Shown: positions 1 to 12,635, counted from the first letter of the stretch. The stretch: DNA of 64,000 nucleotides from Thinopyrum elongatum (GCA_011799875.1 CM022301.1:17051927-17115926); one strand, 5' to 3'. Numbers and translations are program-made. Notes: generated by a model from the sequence alone, not told the origin.

Positions 1-1425
1 GATAAAGGGGTTGTCAATCCCTTCACGGTTACTTGCAAAAGTGAGATCTGATAGAGATAGATGAAACTAAACAAACGGTAAAGTAAATATTTTTGGTATT
101 TTTGGTTTATAGATCGGAAAGTAAAAGATTGCAAAATAGTAGATCAGAAACTAATATGATGGAAAATAGTAGATCAGAAACTTATATGATGGAAAATAGA
201 CCCGGGGGCCATAGGTTTCACTAGAGGCTTCTCTCAAGATAGCAAATAATACAGTGGGTGAACAAATTACTGTCGAGCAATTGATAGAAAAGCGCAAAGT
301 TATGACGATATCTAAGGCAATGATTATGAAATATAGGCATCACGTCCGTGTCAAGTTGACCAAAACGATTCTGCATCTACTACTATTACTCCACACATCG
401 ACCGACTCGTACCTGCATCTAGAGTATTAAGTTCATGAAGAACAGAGTAACGCATTAAGTAAAATGACATGGTGTAGAGGAATTAACTCAAGCAATATGA
501 TGAAAAACCCATCTTTTTATCCTCGATGGCAACAATACAATACAATACAATACAATACGTGCCTTGCTGCCCCTACTGTCACTGGGAAAGGACACAGCAA
601 GATTGAACCCAAAGCTAAGCACTTCTCCCATTGCAAGAAAAACCAATCTAGTTGGCCAAACCAAACCGATAGTTCAAAGAGAATTACAAAGATATCAAAT
701 CATGCATATAAGAATTCAGAGAAGATTCAAATAATAATCATAGATAAGCTGATCAAAAATCCACAATTCATCGGATCTCGACAAACACACCGCAAAAGAA
801 GATTACATCGGATAGATCTCCAAGAACATCGAGGAGAACATGGTATTAAGAATCAAAGAGAGAGAAGAAGCCATCTAGCTACTAGCTATGGACCCGTAGG
901 TCTGAGGTAAACTACTCACGCTTCATCGGAAGGGCAATAGAGTTGATGTAGAAGCCCTCCGTGATCGAATCCCCCTTCGGCAGGGTGCTGGAAAAGGCCC
1001 CTAGATGGGATCTCACAGGTACAGAAGGTTGCGGCGGTGGAAAAGTGTTTTCGTGGATGCTTCTGGTGGTTTTGGAACATATGTGAATATATAGGTGAAA
1101 GAATTAGGTCAGGGGAGTCACGGGGGGGCCACATGACAGGGGGGCGCGCCCTCCACCCTTGTGGCCAACTCGTGGCTCCTCCGACTTCATCTCCAAGTCT
1201 CCTGGGTGTATTCTGGTCCAAGAAAAATCATCGCGAAGTTTTGGTATTCCTTTTCCATGAAGCTAAAAAAACAAGGAAAAAACAGAAACTGGCACTAGGC
1301 TCTAGGTTAATAGGCTAGTCCCAAAAATAATATAAAATAGCATATTAATGCATATAAAACATCCAAAATAGATAATATAATAGCATGGAGCAATAAAAAA
1401 TTATAGATACTTTGGAGACGTATCA
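1..1425 (-). mobile_element. LTR retrotransposon end (LTR fragment, minus orientation)
   Basis: The right edge ends in GGAGACGTATCA; read on the minus strand this gives an LTR start TGATACGTCTCC, a start I know from a very abundant Triticeae LTR family. The segment holds no credible reading frame, and short open stretches in several frames carry no domain. The left edge lies outside the window, so neither the LTR length nor a target-site duplication can be checked. I do not assign a family name. The right junction abuts the first motif array, so this element probably inserted into, or forms the left limit of, the array region. Confidence 0.6.
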
Positions 1426-1429
1426 GTCT

Positions 1430-2454
1430 TCACTGCGCACATCCAAAAAACACAAGACCTTAACTGAGGAGGAGGAGAAGAAGATCTCAAAAAAAAACTG
1501 AGGAGACACAGTGCAGGGACACAACTGCAGATGTCACTACTGTCACACGGTTTTAAAAAGCACGGGAGTGAAGTCCCAACAGCCACGGTTCTGTACCAAG
1601 TAGAGTCATGACTTGTGCACTCATGAACACGTGGACCTACGTGGCTTTATGTGTTTCAGTGTTAAGGGTCACAGGCACGGGCGTGTAGCCCACAAAGCCA
1701 TGGTGTGGCAATATATAGAGTTTTGTGTTTGTGTTCCGAATGAGTCGGTGGACTCGTTCAGAAGGAGAGGCACGGACGTGAAACTTATGGAGGCATAGTT
1801 TAGTATTACGCAGAGTCATGTTCGTGCGTTTATTGCGGAAACCCAACGGAATTGGGTTCACATGTCAACACTCACTGTTTACTTTGTGAGGCAATGAATG
1901 GCTGATTCGATAGACGCGGTTTTTAAAAGCACGGGCGTGAAGTCTCTACAGTCACCGTTCTGTACCAAGTAGCATCATGTCTTGTGTACTCATGAAGGCA
2001 TGATCGTGGCTTTCTGTCTTGCAGTGTTTCGAGTCACAGGCACGGTCGCGAAGCCCATAAAGGCATTGTGTCGTATTATGTAGAGTCACGTTCGTGTGTC
2101 TTTGTGTTCCAAATGATTCTGTTGACTCGTTAGCAAGGAGAGGCAAGGGCGTGAAGCCCACGGAGGCATGGTTTGGTCTTACCCAGAGTCACGTTTGTGC
2201 ATTTATTATGGAAACCTAACGGAATTGGGTTCAGATGTCAACACTTTCTGTTTACTCTGTGAGACACGTAATTGTTGATTCGAGAGATAGAAAGAGGCAC
2301 ACGTTTATTCGCGCACAGCACAAAAACAAACAAAGCCTACAGACAGTGCAAAGAGTACAACGATTGTTTGACAATGTTTACACAAGACACGAACTCCAAG
2401 AACTCCAACAACAAATAACTCCAAGAACTTGAACAACCAACTCAAGATCTATTT
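1430..2454 (+). repeat. Motif array 1: two ~370-bp units of the GGCACGGgCGTG repeat
   Basis: Two tandem units of about 370 bp (roughly 1551-1920 and 1921-2290) share the same order of sub-motifs: AAAGCACGGGCGTGAAG, then CACGGTTCTGTACCAAG, CACAGGCACGGGCGTG, a TATATAGAGTCACGTTCGTG-like block, GAGAGGCACGG and finally a TGTGAACACTCACTGTTTAC-like block. Within a unit the GGCACGG core recurs every 50-90 bp. Similar units recur at about 8568-8939, 8960-9345 and 11113-11488. The segment 2290-2454 is the shared 3' flank of the F-box copies, with a CACAAAAACAAAC block. No coding potential is visible. Confidence 0.8.
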
Positions 2455-4566
2455 TCAACATCCACATCTGAATGGATCCGTCAAATCCAGATATTCAACA
2501 CTTCTGCTTTCTAATTCCGGAAGAGCGTGGCTGCAACTTGATGATAACCTAAGATGAGCGCATTTAGAAGCCTTTTTGGCCCACTTAAGAACCCTTTGTT
2601 GCTCTTTGTAAAATGCTTCCGTGAACTCTGCAGGAGGCGAGCGAAACTTAATGCTTGGGGTGTCAAGCTCCTTTGCACTCAGAACAAAGAATGTCGCAAA
2701 TTCAATGTTACTCGGGGAGGTATCATAATCTTCCAGCGTTACTGTCTTCAGACAAATGTCATGATGTTTGAGAAACTGCCGGTGCTTAAGACGCCATTTG
2801 TTTTTTTCACCATGACGAATGAATCCTCCCTAAAATATACATGAAAGTTGCAAATACTTGACATGTATAAAAAGAGATAGTCCATCGAAAGACCGAATGA
2901 AACAATTAATTCTACCAACTACGTCCCGAAAAGCTTGTCATACACTTGTCCAGATACGGGTGCAACGATTCCAGTCAAATGTAAGACAAGCTTTTTGAGA
3001 CGGAATGAGTACTACACTATGAACGTTTGTGAAGATAATCACCTCGAGAAACAAGTTCTGCAGATTTGGAAAGAACTGCAACAAGGGAACAACCAAGTCG
3101 ACTATATAAGACATGCAGATAAATAAGGTCTTGACAGATTGCCGCAATGGTGTTAGCCTGAATGCCCCCAAACCCTTCATGAAAATTAACAGAAGATGGA
3201 TCATAAAACTAATATAATAAAGGTTGGATCACATAAAACTTGTTTCCACTCAAACAAAATGTAGGTGCAAGTATTGGGAAAACTCAGTACCGCAAGGCAT
3301 GTCACACCACAAGCATCCGTGAATTTATCCAGTACAGTTGCAGAGACACCGATTTTCACCAAGTCCTCTCTCTGCATGAAGCATAAAACATAGATCATCA
3401 AATTAATAGAAACAAAGACCGGAACAAGTACAGCTGAAAGTATCATGGAAAGTCAGTACCTCAACACATTTACTGACTTTCACAAACACAAATTGACCCA
3501 GCGTCTCCAGTTTAGGTGCAGAGACGACGATTATCAAAAAGTCGTCAACCTGAATATCGTGGATCAACCGTTGAAGCCAAGGGGCATCCTCAATAATGAG
3601 TTTGCTGTGTGCACAACATACGCCGATGCTTACAAAGTTAGACGAGTTTATTGTGATGCGGCGACCTCCTCTACTGCAAACAAGCAGCAGGGACTCAAGT
3701 GCAGGGCAACTAGAGTGGATTATGCTTTGTAGTGAGGCCTCTGATATATCAACTTCCACAAGCGAGAGTCTTTTCACCAGTGGTAGCTTAAGCGTCCCTA
3801 CATAATTGTCTGGTATTTGGCAAAGAGCAAAGGCGAGGGTGTGCAGTGAGGAGGAAAACCAAAACACGGACTCCGGTGCTGAGGGCGTAGATGAAGTGCA
3901 TACATCCAGTAGTGTGACCTCTTGCATCAGGAATCCTAGGAACAGGTAGTAGAACTCAAGAACCTGGAGATTGTTCAGCTTCGAGGATCAGAGCCAGGCA
4001 CCAACAGTGGAGGGTCTGCACTGTAGGTAGCACGCCGGGATAGAGAGGCGGCTAACCGAGCCCTCATGGCCGGACAGGATGCATTCCGGAAGACTCACAA
4101 CATCAGTGAAAGATTTTCGAGAGCGCCGAATTTCGGAATAGCATTTGCGGACACGCTCCTCGGTGAAGGCGGACAGCTTAGATATGGTCTTGATATGAAC
4201 TGCTTCTCCATCGTTAAAAAGACGAGCGACAGAGATCTCGTGGTAGTCGAGATTCAGAGGAGCGGTGCATCAAAAAGGACGCCATCGACGAGCGAGGATT
4301 CGAGTACGGATACCCTCCTTCATGGGGAGACGAGAGATGATCTCACCTGGGATGACGTCCGGGAGATCGCTGATACGGTCCGGACAAGATCCCTCTTCTT
4401 CCTCCTCGGATCGAGAGGGAGCACGCTCGCTGCTTCCCTCCCCTCCGACGACCAGCACACCACCAGAAGGCGGCGTCGCCGGTGGCGCCACTCTCGACCT
4501 CTTGGTGCTACGAGCAGCGCATTCCATCTCCACCTCCATTGCTGGGGTGGTGCCGCCCACGACCAA
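2455..4566 (-). pseudogene. F-box/LRR/FBD protein gene, copy A (two nonsense codons)
   Basis: On the minus strand the start lies near 4566. An N-terminal basic/Pro segment and an acidic run lead into an F-box ([17 protein letters not shown], near 4330-4380), then leucine-rich segments (LVEVDISEASLQSIIHS, CPALESLLLVCS) and, after short introns, a last exon with the FBD signature (LEDYDTSPSNIEFATFFVLS) ending at 2455. F-box/FBD proteins are usually substrate receptors of SCF ubiquitin ligases. Comparison with copy C (12636-14766) shows two breaks: TGG to TGA at 4270-4272, just after the F-box, and CGA to TGA at 3988-3990. The LRR frame that copy C has lost near 14011 is intact here. The gene cannot make a full product without readthrough. 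Family call is firm; exon edges are approximate. Confidence 0.8.
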
Positions 4567-4619
4567 TGCTCAGTGAGGTGGATCTGGAAAAATGGATTAC
4601 AGCCTGTCAATCCATGAAA

Positions 4620-5635
4620 CGACTTAAATACCGAGGGGAAGCGGAGGGGTCCAGATTAATTACCTCTCTTTTTTTTGACGGGAGGGTCCGGGTTAATTAC
4701 TACTCAACAAGTAAATGGTAGATGGTTGCTTGAAACATTAAATAGAGCCACGGCTTTGATGGTACGAGATGCACTGTTGTACACGCAGACCAGGCACGGG
4801 CGTGCCCCTCCGTGTTTTATTTATTTACCGTACACATTACTTTGAAGAATCTGTTCGACGCTGGAAGCACGGTTCTACAATCATTTTGCCTCTGTGAGCT
4901 GCAAAATTTTCCACGGGCACGTCAACCATGAAGTCACTAGAAGGACCATTTCAATGTTAAGGAGATTAAAGGTCGTGCCTCTGCCTTGCAAATGATTCTG
5001 CTGAAACGCTCACAGTCAGAAGCAAGGACCTGAAGTGATGGCTGAGGCACGGTTTGTCACGTACCAGACACACGGTCCTGCCTTCGGAATTGTAGAAAAA
5101 TACAAGAAGTTAACTAAGGAGGAGAAGCACTACTCTACCTCCAACACAGGCACGTTTATACATGCATTGTGTGCATGACAGGTACATACAAGAGGCATGG
5201 TTGTACATGCAACACAGGCACGGTTATACATACATCATGCTTTCCTCTATTGCAAAAATCAATCTACTTTATGTCTTTTTTATCATGGTGCCACACAGCA
5301 TTTTATAGTTCCCACGACTGTACAAAGGCACATAACTTCACATTTGACACAGCAGTAGATCAAAATAAGGATAATCGTGCCTCTATTCTCAAAAATGGAG
5401 AGGTCACTCGCTCACTATGACATGTTGTAGCATCAACACAAGAAGAGATAAAACTAGATTCATTTTAGCGCTTGGGAGCTCCTTCATGGCTGCACACAGC
5501 ACAAAAACAAAACAAGCCTACGCACAATCCAAACAGTACAACGGTAGTTTGATAATGTTTACACAGAACCAGAGCTCAAAAGATCACAACAACAAATAAC
5601 TCCACAAGCTTGAACAACTAACCCCACACTTGATA
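4620..5635. repeat. Spacer shared by the F-box copies, with scattered motif copies
   Basis: This is the 5' flank of copy A (read on the minus strand) followed by the 3' flank of copy B. It carries GGCACGGGCGTG-like copies, for example near 4793-4803, and a ~50-bp tandem theme of the form GAGGCACGGTTATACATRCA between 5140 and 5250. Closely similar DNA follows copies B (6530-7470) and C (14800-15620), and the 5140-5250 theme recurs at 12050-12190. I see no coding region. Confidence 0.6.
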
Positions 5636-6476
5636 TCAGCATCCACATCTGAATGGATCCGTCAAATCCAGATAGTCAACGCTCCTGTTTTTTAAATCCG
5701 GACTGACACCGCTGCAACTTGATGATAATTTAAGACGAGCGCATTTAGAAGCCTTTTTGTGCCACTTCAAAACCCTTTGTTGCTCTTTGTAAAATACTTC
5801 CGTGAACTCTGCGGGAGGGGAGAGAAACTTAATGCTGATGGTCTCCAGATCCTTTGCACTCAGAACAAAGAACGTCGCAAATTCAATGTAACTCTAGGAG
5901 GAAACATAATCTTCAAGCGTTACTCTCTTCAGACAAATGTCGTGATGTTTGAGAAATTGCCGGTGCTTAAGGCGCCATTTGTTTTTTTCACCACGACAAA
6001 TCAATCTTCCGGACCTCATCAGCGACAGAATTTCGACAGCGCCAAGTTTCGGAATAGCATTTGCGGACATGCTCCTCGGTGAAGGCGGACAGCTTAGATA
6101 TGGTCTCGATATGAACTGTTTCAAAATCTTTAAACAGATGAGTGACAGATATCTCATGGCAGTCAAGATTCAGAGGAGCGGTGCACCATAAAGGACGCCA
6201 CCGACGTGCGAGGATTCAAGTACGAATGCCCTCCTTGATGGGGAGATGAGAGATGATCTCACCGAGGACGGCATCTGGGAGGTCGCTGATGAGGTCCGGA
6301 CAAGATTCCTCTTCTTCGTCCTTGGATCGAGGGGGCGCACACTCGCCGCTTCCCTCCCCTCCGACGACCAGCACACCACCAGAAGGCGGCGTCACCGGTG
6401 GCGCCACTCTCGCCCTCTTGGTGCTACGAGCAGCGCATTCCATCTCCACCTCCATTGCTGGGGTGGCGCCGCCCAC
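5636..6476 (-). pseudogene. F-box/FBD gene, copy B (large internal deletion)
   Basis: The N-terminal part matches copies A and C: start at about 6476, a variable acidic segment, then an F-box-like stretch (ISDLPDAVLGEIISHLP, near 6250-6300). The reading frame stops shortly after it. The 3' end (5636-6000) is the FBD exon seen in the other copies. The middle, all of the LRR part in copies A and C, is missing: near 6008 the start of the FBD exon is joined directly to sequence that in copies A and C lies just downstream of the F-box. The length is about 0.84 kb against 2.1 kb in the others. It is a deletion derivative and not expected to work. Confidence 0.8.
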
Positions 6477-6529
6477 GACCAGTGCTCGGTGAGGTGGATC
6501 TGGAAAAATGGATTATAGCCTATCAATCC

Positions 6530-7480
6530 ATGAAACGACTTAAATACCGAGGGGGAGCGGAGGGGTCCAGATTAATTACCTCCCTTTTTTTTATGGGAGG
6601 GTCCGGGTTAATTACGACTCGTAACAAGTATTTGGTAGATGGCTACTTGAAACATTAAATTGAGCCATGGCTTTTGATGGTACGAGATGCACTGTTGCAC
6701 ACGCAGACCAGGCACGGGCGTGCTCCTCCATGTTTTAATTATTTACCGCACACATTCATTAGAAGAATCTGTTCGACGCCGGAAGCACGGTTCTACAATC
6801 ATCTTGCCTCTGTGAGCTGCAAAATTTTCCACGGGCACGTTAAACATGAAGTCACTAGAAGATTCAAGGCAGTGTCTTTGCCTTGCAGATGATTCTGCTG
6901 AAACACTCACTGACAGAAACAAGGAAGTGAAGTGATGGCAGAGGCACGGTTTGTCACGTACCAGACACACGGTCCTGCCTTCGGCATTGTAGATACAAGA
7001 CGCACTGTTCTACATGCCACACAGGCACAGCCGTGATTCCATGTGCTTCAGTAGCATGTAAAGACGTGATTCTCTCATAGGAAACGCCGTGAACCTACTG
7101 CCAGCCACTATATCCATTTGTGAAACAGAAACACAAACACAACCATGACCCGTTGTGTTTGAAATCTTTGCATCACAGAAGCACGGCGTGAAGCCACATG
7201 AGGCACGGTTCGACACGCATCGCAAGCATGGTTATCTGCTCTATATTTCAATTACTTACAGACAAGCATTCATTACAGAAGAACGGCCGTGAGAACAGGC
7301 GATTTTGTAATTGCTTCAATTATATTCATAAACAAATGTTCATTAAGTCTTGCAGAGTGACGGGCGACTGTCCGTGTTACAATTGTTTTCGTTTTAAGAT
7401 TTTAACTCAAATGCACGAAGGCGACTTTCTGTGTTTAGTAGCGTGACAGTCCTTTATGCATGAAGGCGACTTTCTGTGTG
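6530..7480. repeat. Duplicated spacer with motif copies
   Basis: The segment is homologous to 4620-5100 and 14800-15560. Shared landmarks are a TTGAAACATTAAAT block near 6647, GGCACGGGCGTGC near 6711, TTCCACGGGCACGT near 6826, and GGCACGGTTTGTCACGTACC near 6942. It contains several GGCACGG cores in both orientations. No gene was found. Confidence 0.6.
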
Positions 7481-7904
7481 GCAATGTTTCAGGTCACATG
7501 CACGGTTGTCAAGCCCACAAATGCATGACCTGGTATTATCCAGAGTCACATTCGTGTGTCGTCTTTGTGTTCCAAATGATTCTGTTGACTCTTTCACCAG
7601 GAGAGGCATGGTCGTGAAGCCCAGGGAGGCATGCTTTCGTTTTACGCGTTTATTGCGGAAACCCAACGGTTCGATGGGCGTCTCCTTGTATTCGGGTGTG
7701 AACGCCACGTGGCGTCGCTCCGGAAACCCAATGGTCCGACGGGCGTCTCCTCCGGTGACGCCACTCTGGCTCGTCGCCCAAGGGGAAGCTCCGGCTATTT
7801 AAGCCGAACGAAGTCTCGAAGCCCTAGCCACATCCCCTTCGTCCCTTTGTCCGCCACCAGGCCATCCATTCCTCTTACTATTCTCTATCCTGACCCTTTT
7901 CGCC
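7481..7904 (+). promoter_or_regulatory. Probable 5' region of coiled-coil gene copy 1
   Basis: A motif-array segment passes into a GC-richer leader with a TTTAAGCC-type block near 7797, followed by CCCTAGCCACATCC near 7823 and the ATG at 7905. The same leader, about 90% similar by eye, lies upstream of copy 2 (9520-9762), which supports it as a duplicated promoter and 5' UTR. Confidence 0.45.
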
Positions 7905-8358
7905 ATGGCTGAGCAGGAGAAGACTACTCCAGAGCACCGTGTCCAGACACTGGAGGAGATCCCGGCTGGCGAGGGTTCCTCATCTGTAAGTTCACTCTGC
8001 TTCTGCTTCATTCATTTTTTCTTTCTTTCAGCTACTTGATTTAGTTGTGAAACGTGAATTATTGTGGTAAGCTTCCTCCTAATTTGATGAGGGTGCGTCT
8101 TGCCATCAATCTGAGACCTTCTCCTTTGTCGAGGTGAAGAAGCTGCTCGAGGCTGTGAAAGCTGACTTCTTGAAGGCCGTCAAGGACTGGACGAAGTTGT
8201 ACGACGAGAGCAATGCCACCATTACAGATCTTATGGATGAGAAGGCAAAACTCCTCGTTGAGCGCGACCGGCTGGTGCTGGAATCATACGTTATGAAAAA
8301 GGAGATTGAGGAACTGCGCGCCTAGCAACCGAAAAAGAAATCTCTTCGGACTAAGTAG
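7905..8358 (+). pseudogene. Coiled-coil protein gene, copy 1 (shortened, nonsense codon)
   Basis: Exon 1 (7905-7985) encodes 27 residues starting MAEQEKTTPEHRVQ and ends at a GTAAGT donor. The downstream coding part, about 8134-8358, encodes a Lys/Glu-rich helical stretch with the signature KLYDESNATITDLMDEKAKL. Compared with copy 2 most of the N-terminal coiled-coil is deleted. A TAG at 8323-8325 replaces the CAG present in copy 2, and the ancestral stop is probably the TAG at 8356-8358. I do not recognise the family; heptad-like spacing suggests a coiled coil and no catalytic motif is visible. It is probably not functional. Confidence 0.6.
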
Positions 8359-8499
8359 ACAGCAGCGACCCTGATCATTTTATCTGAAGCTATTAAGCAG
8401 CGGACTAAAAGTTTCTTATTTTATCTTCTGTTACCTCGTTGTCAGTAACTTTGATAACAAATGTGTTTTGATTTCCTGTGTCACGTTCATTCGATGTTT

Positions 8500-9500
8500 A
8501 TGGGTTCAGATGTGAACATTAACTGTTTACTTTGTGAGGGACGGAATGGCCGATTCGAGAGATGCTGTTTTTAGAAGCACGGCGTGAAGTGTCTACAGCC
8601 ACGGTTCAATACCAAGTAGCATCATGATTTGTGCACTCACAATGGCGTGTACGTTCGTGGTTGTCTGTGTTTCAGTGTTAAGGGTCACAGGCACGGGCGT
8701 GAAGAGCTCAAAGGCATGGTGTGTGGTATTATATAGAGTCACGCTCGCCTGTGTTTGTGTTGCGAATGATTCCGTCGACTCGATCAGACGGAGAGGCGTT
8801 AAGCCCACAGAGGCGTACCTTTGTCTTACGCACAGTCACGTTCGTTCTTTAATTGCAGAAACCAAGCGTATCTGGGTTCAGATGTGAACACTCACTGTTT
8901 ACTCTGTGAGGCACGGAATGGCCTATTCGCGAGACGCTGTTTTTAAAAGCTTATTTCCTTGTTTTTAAAAGCACGGACGTGAACTCTCTACGGACACGGT
9001 TCCGTATTGAGTTGCATCACGCTTCTTTCTTGATGTTACATATATTATTCGATAAAGGCGTGGACATTCGTGGCTGTCTGTGTTTCAGTGTTAAGGGTCA
9101 TAGGCACGGGCGTAAAGCCGTCAAAGGCATGGTGTGTGGTATTATATAGAGTCACGCTCGCCTGTGTTTGTGTTCCGAATGATTCCGTCGACTCGATTAG
9201 ATGGAGTGGCACGGGCGTTAAGCCCACAAAGGCATAGTTTGGTCTTACACACAGTCACGTTCGTTCTTTAATTGCGGAAACCCACTGGAAAGGGTTCACA
9301 TGTGAACACTCACTGTTTACTCTGTGAGGCATGGAATGGCCTATTCGAGAGACGCTGGTGTGGTATATTCTTCGCACGGTCGTGAATCCCAGAAAGGCAG
9401 GGCGTGGTAGTGTGTAGAGTCACGTTAGTTTGTCTTCGTGTTCCAAATGATTCCGTTGAAGCCCGGAGAGGCATGGTTATGCCTTACACAGAGTCACATT
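8500..9500 (+). repeat. Motif array 2: two ~370-bp units
   Basis: Units at about 8568-8939 and 8960-9345 have the same internal order as array 1 (1430-2290). They hold repeated GGCACGGGCGT cores, TATATAGAGTCACGCTCG blocks and TGTGAACACTCACTGTTTAC endings. The two units here are closer to each other than to array 1, for example in sharing CGACTCGATYAGA, which suggests local tandem duplication. No coding region. Confidence 0.75.
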
Positions 9501-9762
9501 CGTACGTTTATTGTGGAAACCCAACGGTTTGACGGGCGTCTCCTCGTATTTGGGTGTGAACGCCATGTGGTGTCGCTCCGGAAACCCAATGGTCTGACGG
9601 ACGTCTCGTCCGGTGACGCCGCTATGGCTCGTCGCCCGAGGCGAAGCTCCGGCTATTTAAGCCGGACGGAGTCTCGAAACCCTAGCCACATCCTCCTCCT
9701 CCCTTTGTCCGCCGCTAGGCCATCCATTCCTCTTGCTGTTCTCTATCCTGACCCTCTTCACC

Positions 9763-10838
9763 ATGGCTGGGCAGAAGGAGACTACTCCAGAGCGCTGTGT
9801 CCAGACGCGGCAGGAGATCTCGGCTGGCGAGCGTTCCTCATCTGTAAGTTCACTCTGCTTCTGCTTCATTTCTTTTTTCTTTCTCCTAATTTGACGAGGG
9901 TGTGTCTTGCTGATACTGATTTTCAGTCAATTTGAGCTAGGGTTAGGCTGCATCACGAACTCGTACAGAACTCCCCTGCCGCATAGTTAAGGAGCAACTC
10001 AGAGTCGAGAAAAAGGAAGGGACCGGTGAGCGGGGTGCCGTCAGGAAGATCTAACAGCTCCCGTGGCGACGGTGAACTCTTAGGACCAGGCGATGGTTCG
10101 CACAGGCAGAATCATCTCGGACGTGATCAGTCTGAGACCTACGTTTGGGTCCTAGTTAAGCAGGATAATCTGGTGGACATCATCAACTACTGGAAGAATC
10201 TGTACGAGAGAGAAAAGGCCGAGAATGATGAGCTGTTGAGGGTCGTCGAGGACTGCAGGGAGTTTCGCGAGGAGAGCCGTCGTGAGATAGCGATGCTGGA
10301 GAAGAACCTCTACAGCTGGAAGGAGCTGTACGACGAGAGCAAAGCCAGCATCGCAGATCTTAGGTATGAGAAGGCGAAGCTCCTCATTGAGCGTGACCAG
10401 CTGGTGGATGAATCAGAGGGTTTGAAAATGAAGATCGAGGAACTGTGCGCCCAGCAACCCAACGAGAAGTCTCTGGGGACTAAGTCACAGAGGCAGTTTC
10501 ATCACGGAGGTGATCAGCCTGAGACCTTCTTTGACCAAATGACTAAGATAATGGATGAGACCATTGCCTTAGTTAAGAAGAATGATGCGGTTGATGTCAT
10601 CAAGTCCTGGAAGAGACATTACGAACTGGAGGCGGCTGCGAATGTTGAGCTGTTGAGGGCCATGGAGCACTGGAGGAAGCACTATAAGGAGAGCAAAGCC
10701 TCCGTCGCAGATCTTATGAATGAGAAGGCGAGGCTCCTCGTTGAGCGCAACTGGCTGGTGGAGGAATCAGAGGGTATGAAAAAAGGAGTCCGAGGGACTG
10801 CGCGCCCAGCAAACGAAGAAGCAGTCTCTACGGACTAA
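9763..10838 (+). pseudogene. Coiled-coil protein gene, copy 2 (internally duplicated, 3' frameshift)
   Basis: Exon 1 (9763-9843) encodes 27 residues starting MAGQKETTPERCVQ and ends at GTAAGT. The second exon begins at about 9987 and runs to 10838. It encodes two copies of a ~95-residue helical module: the first has KELYDESKASIADLRYEKAK, the second HYKESKASVADLMNEKARL; each ends in a (L/N)xLVxESEG(L/M)K segment. The terminal 20 residues are out of frame relative to copy 1: an extra A in the run near 10778 shifts the frame, and undoing the shift would recover an ending like that of copy 1 (QQTKKQSLRTK). No known domain is recognised. It lies between motif arrays and shares its leader with copy 1. 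Confidence 0.6.
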
Positions 10839-10859
10839 GTAGATAGCAGCGACCTTGAT

Positions 10860-12635
10860 CGTTGTATCTGAAGCTATTAAGCAGTGGACTAGAAGTTTCT
10901 TATTTTGTCTTGTGAAATTTCGTTGTCAGTAAATTTGTTAACAAATGTATTTTGCTTTCCAGTATCGTTGTAATGAGGCAATGTTAGTTCGCAGTGGACT
11001 GAAGTTTCTCTTTTTTTCTTTTGTAATATCGTTGTGTGGAACTTTTGTAACATCATGTGAACATTAACTGTTAACTTTGTGAGGCACAGAATGGCCGATT
11101 CGATAGACGCTGTTTTTAAAAGCACGGGCGTGAAGTCTCTACAGACACGGTTTTGTACCAATTAGAGTCATGACTTGTGCACTCATGAAGGCGTGGACGT
11201 TCCTGGCTTTCTGTGTTTCAGTGTTTCGGGTCACAGGCACGGGCGTGAAGCCCACAAAGGCATAGTGTGGTATTATATAGAGTCATGTTCGCTTGTGTTT
11301 GTGTTCCGAATGATTCCGTCGACTCGTTCAGACGGAGCGGCACGGACGGGAAGCCCATGGAGGCACGGTTTAGTCTTACATAGAGTCACATTCGTGCATT
11401 TACTGTAGAAACACAACGGAATTGGGTTCAAATGTGAACACTCACTGTTTACTTTGTGCGGCAATGAATGGCCGATTCGAGACACGTTGTTTTTAAAAGC
11501 ACGGGCGAGAAGTCTCTACAACCACGGTTCTGTACCAAGGAGCCACTGGCAGACGCATGGAAGTGAAGCCATGAGGGCCACGCTTTTAGTAGTACAAGAG
11601 GCACTTTATCAGCTAGCATTGCTCCTTTGTTAGGCGCACACTCGGGTGGCTGTAGAAGGCACATTTTCCAAGCAAAGAACGAACATAACGGTGCCCCGAC
11701 AAGAAGTTGAAAGCATGGTTGTGCGTCTGCAGTGTCACAACTTGAATCCTCGAAGGCATCTGGGTGTGGCTTGTTGAGTAGAAACACGGTTGTGCGGTCA
11801 CCAGAGGCACTATGGAAGGACCACTGGTGGTGGGTGAGGCATGGTTGTATTCTTACAACATCCACCTTGATAAAGCAACGGCTACAGAAATTTACAAGGA
11901 AACCTGTCGCCCTTATAAATTTTTCTCCATTGAGTAATAAAAATACCTAAAGAAGCAAAATCTGTTCTGCTTAAATTTGTTTTGTTTCTATAACTGCACA
12001 AGAGCTTAACTGAGGAGCAGAAACAGTGCAAGGGCTCAACTGCAGCTGCCTCAGTGCGTATGGCAGGTACATACGAGAAGCACTGCTCTACCTGCAACAC
12101 AGGCACGGTTATGCATGCATTGTGTGCATGACAGGTACATACGAGAGGCACTGTCATACACACAACACAGGCACGGTTACACATACATCGTGCTTCTCTC
12201 CATTGAAAAAATAAATCTACTTTATATCTTTTTATCTTGGTGCCACAGCATTTTATAGTCCTTCGGCCAGTACAAAGCCGCAAAACTCCACATTTGACAC
12301 AACAGTAGATAAGAGTATGGATGGCCGTGCCTCTATTATCAAAAATGGAGAGGTCGCTCGTTAACTACAGACAAAGAGGCACACGTTTTCTCGCACATTT
12401 CCACAGGATTGGGGACCATGACATGTTGTAGCATCAACACAAAAAGACACAAAACTAGGTAGATTTTAGCAGTTGGAAGCTCCTTCATGGCTGCACGCAG
12501 CACAAAAACAAACAAGCCTACACACGGTGCAAAGACTACAACGGTTGTCTGATAAAGTTTACATAAAACTCGAGCTCAAAAGATCGCAACAACAAATAAC
12601 TCCATAAACCTGAATAACTAACACCAGACCTGATT
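10860..12635 (+). repeat. Motif array 3 and shared 3' flank of F-box copy C
   Basis: One full ~370-bp unit lies at 11113-11488 and a partial one follows. From 11560 to 11860 is a looser array (GAGGCACTATGG, GAGGCATGGTTG). From 12050 to 12190 a short tandem theme ACAGGCACGGTTAyrCAT repeats, as at 5140-5250. From 12360 to 12635 is the same AT-rich flank found 3' of F-box copies A and B. I see no gene. Confidence 0.7.

Noticed and set aside
464..910. Open stretch of 148 codons in the left LTR
   Set aside because: No domain, repetitive composition, and it lies in an LTR that is normally non-coding.
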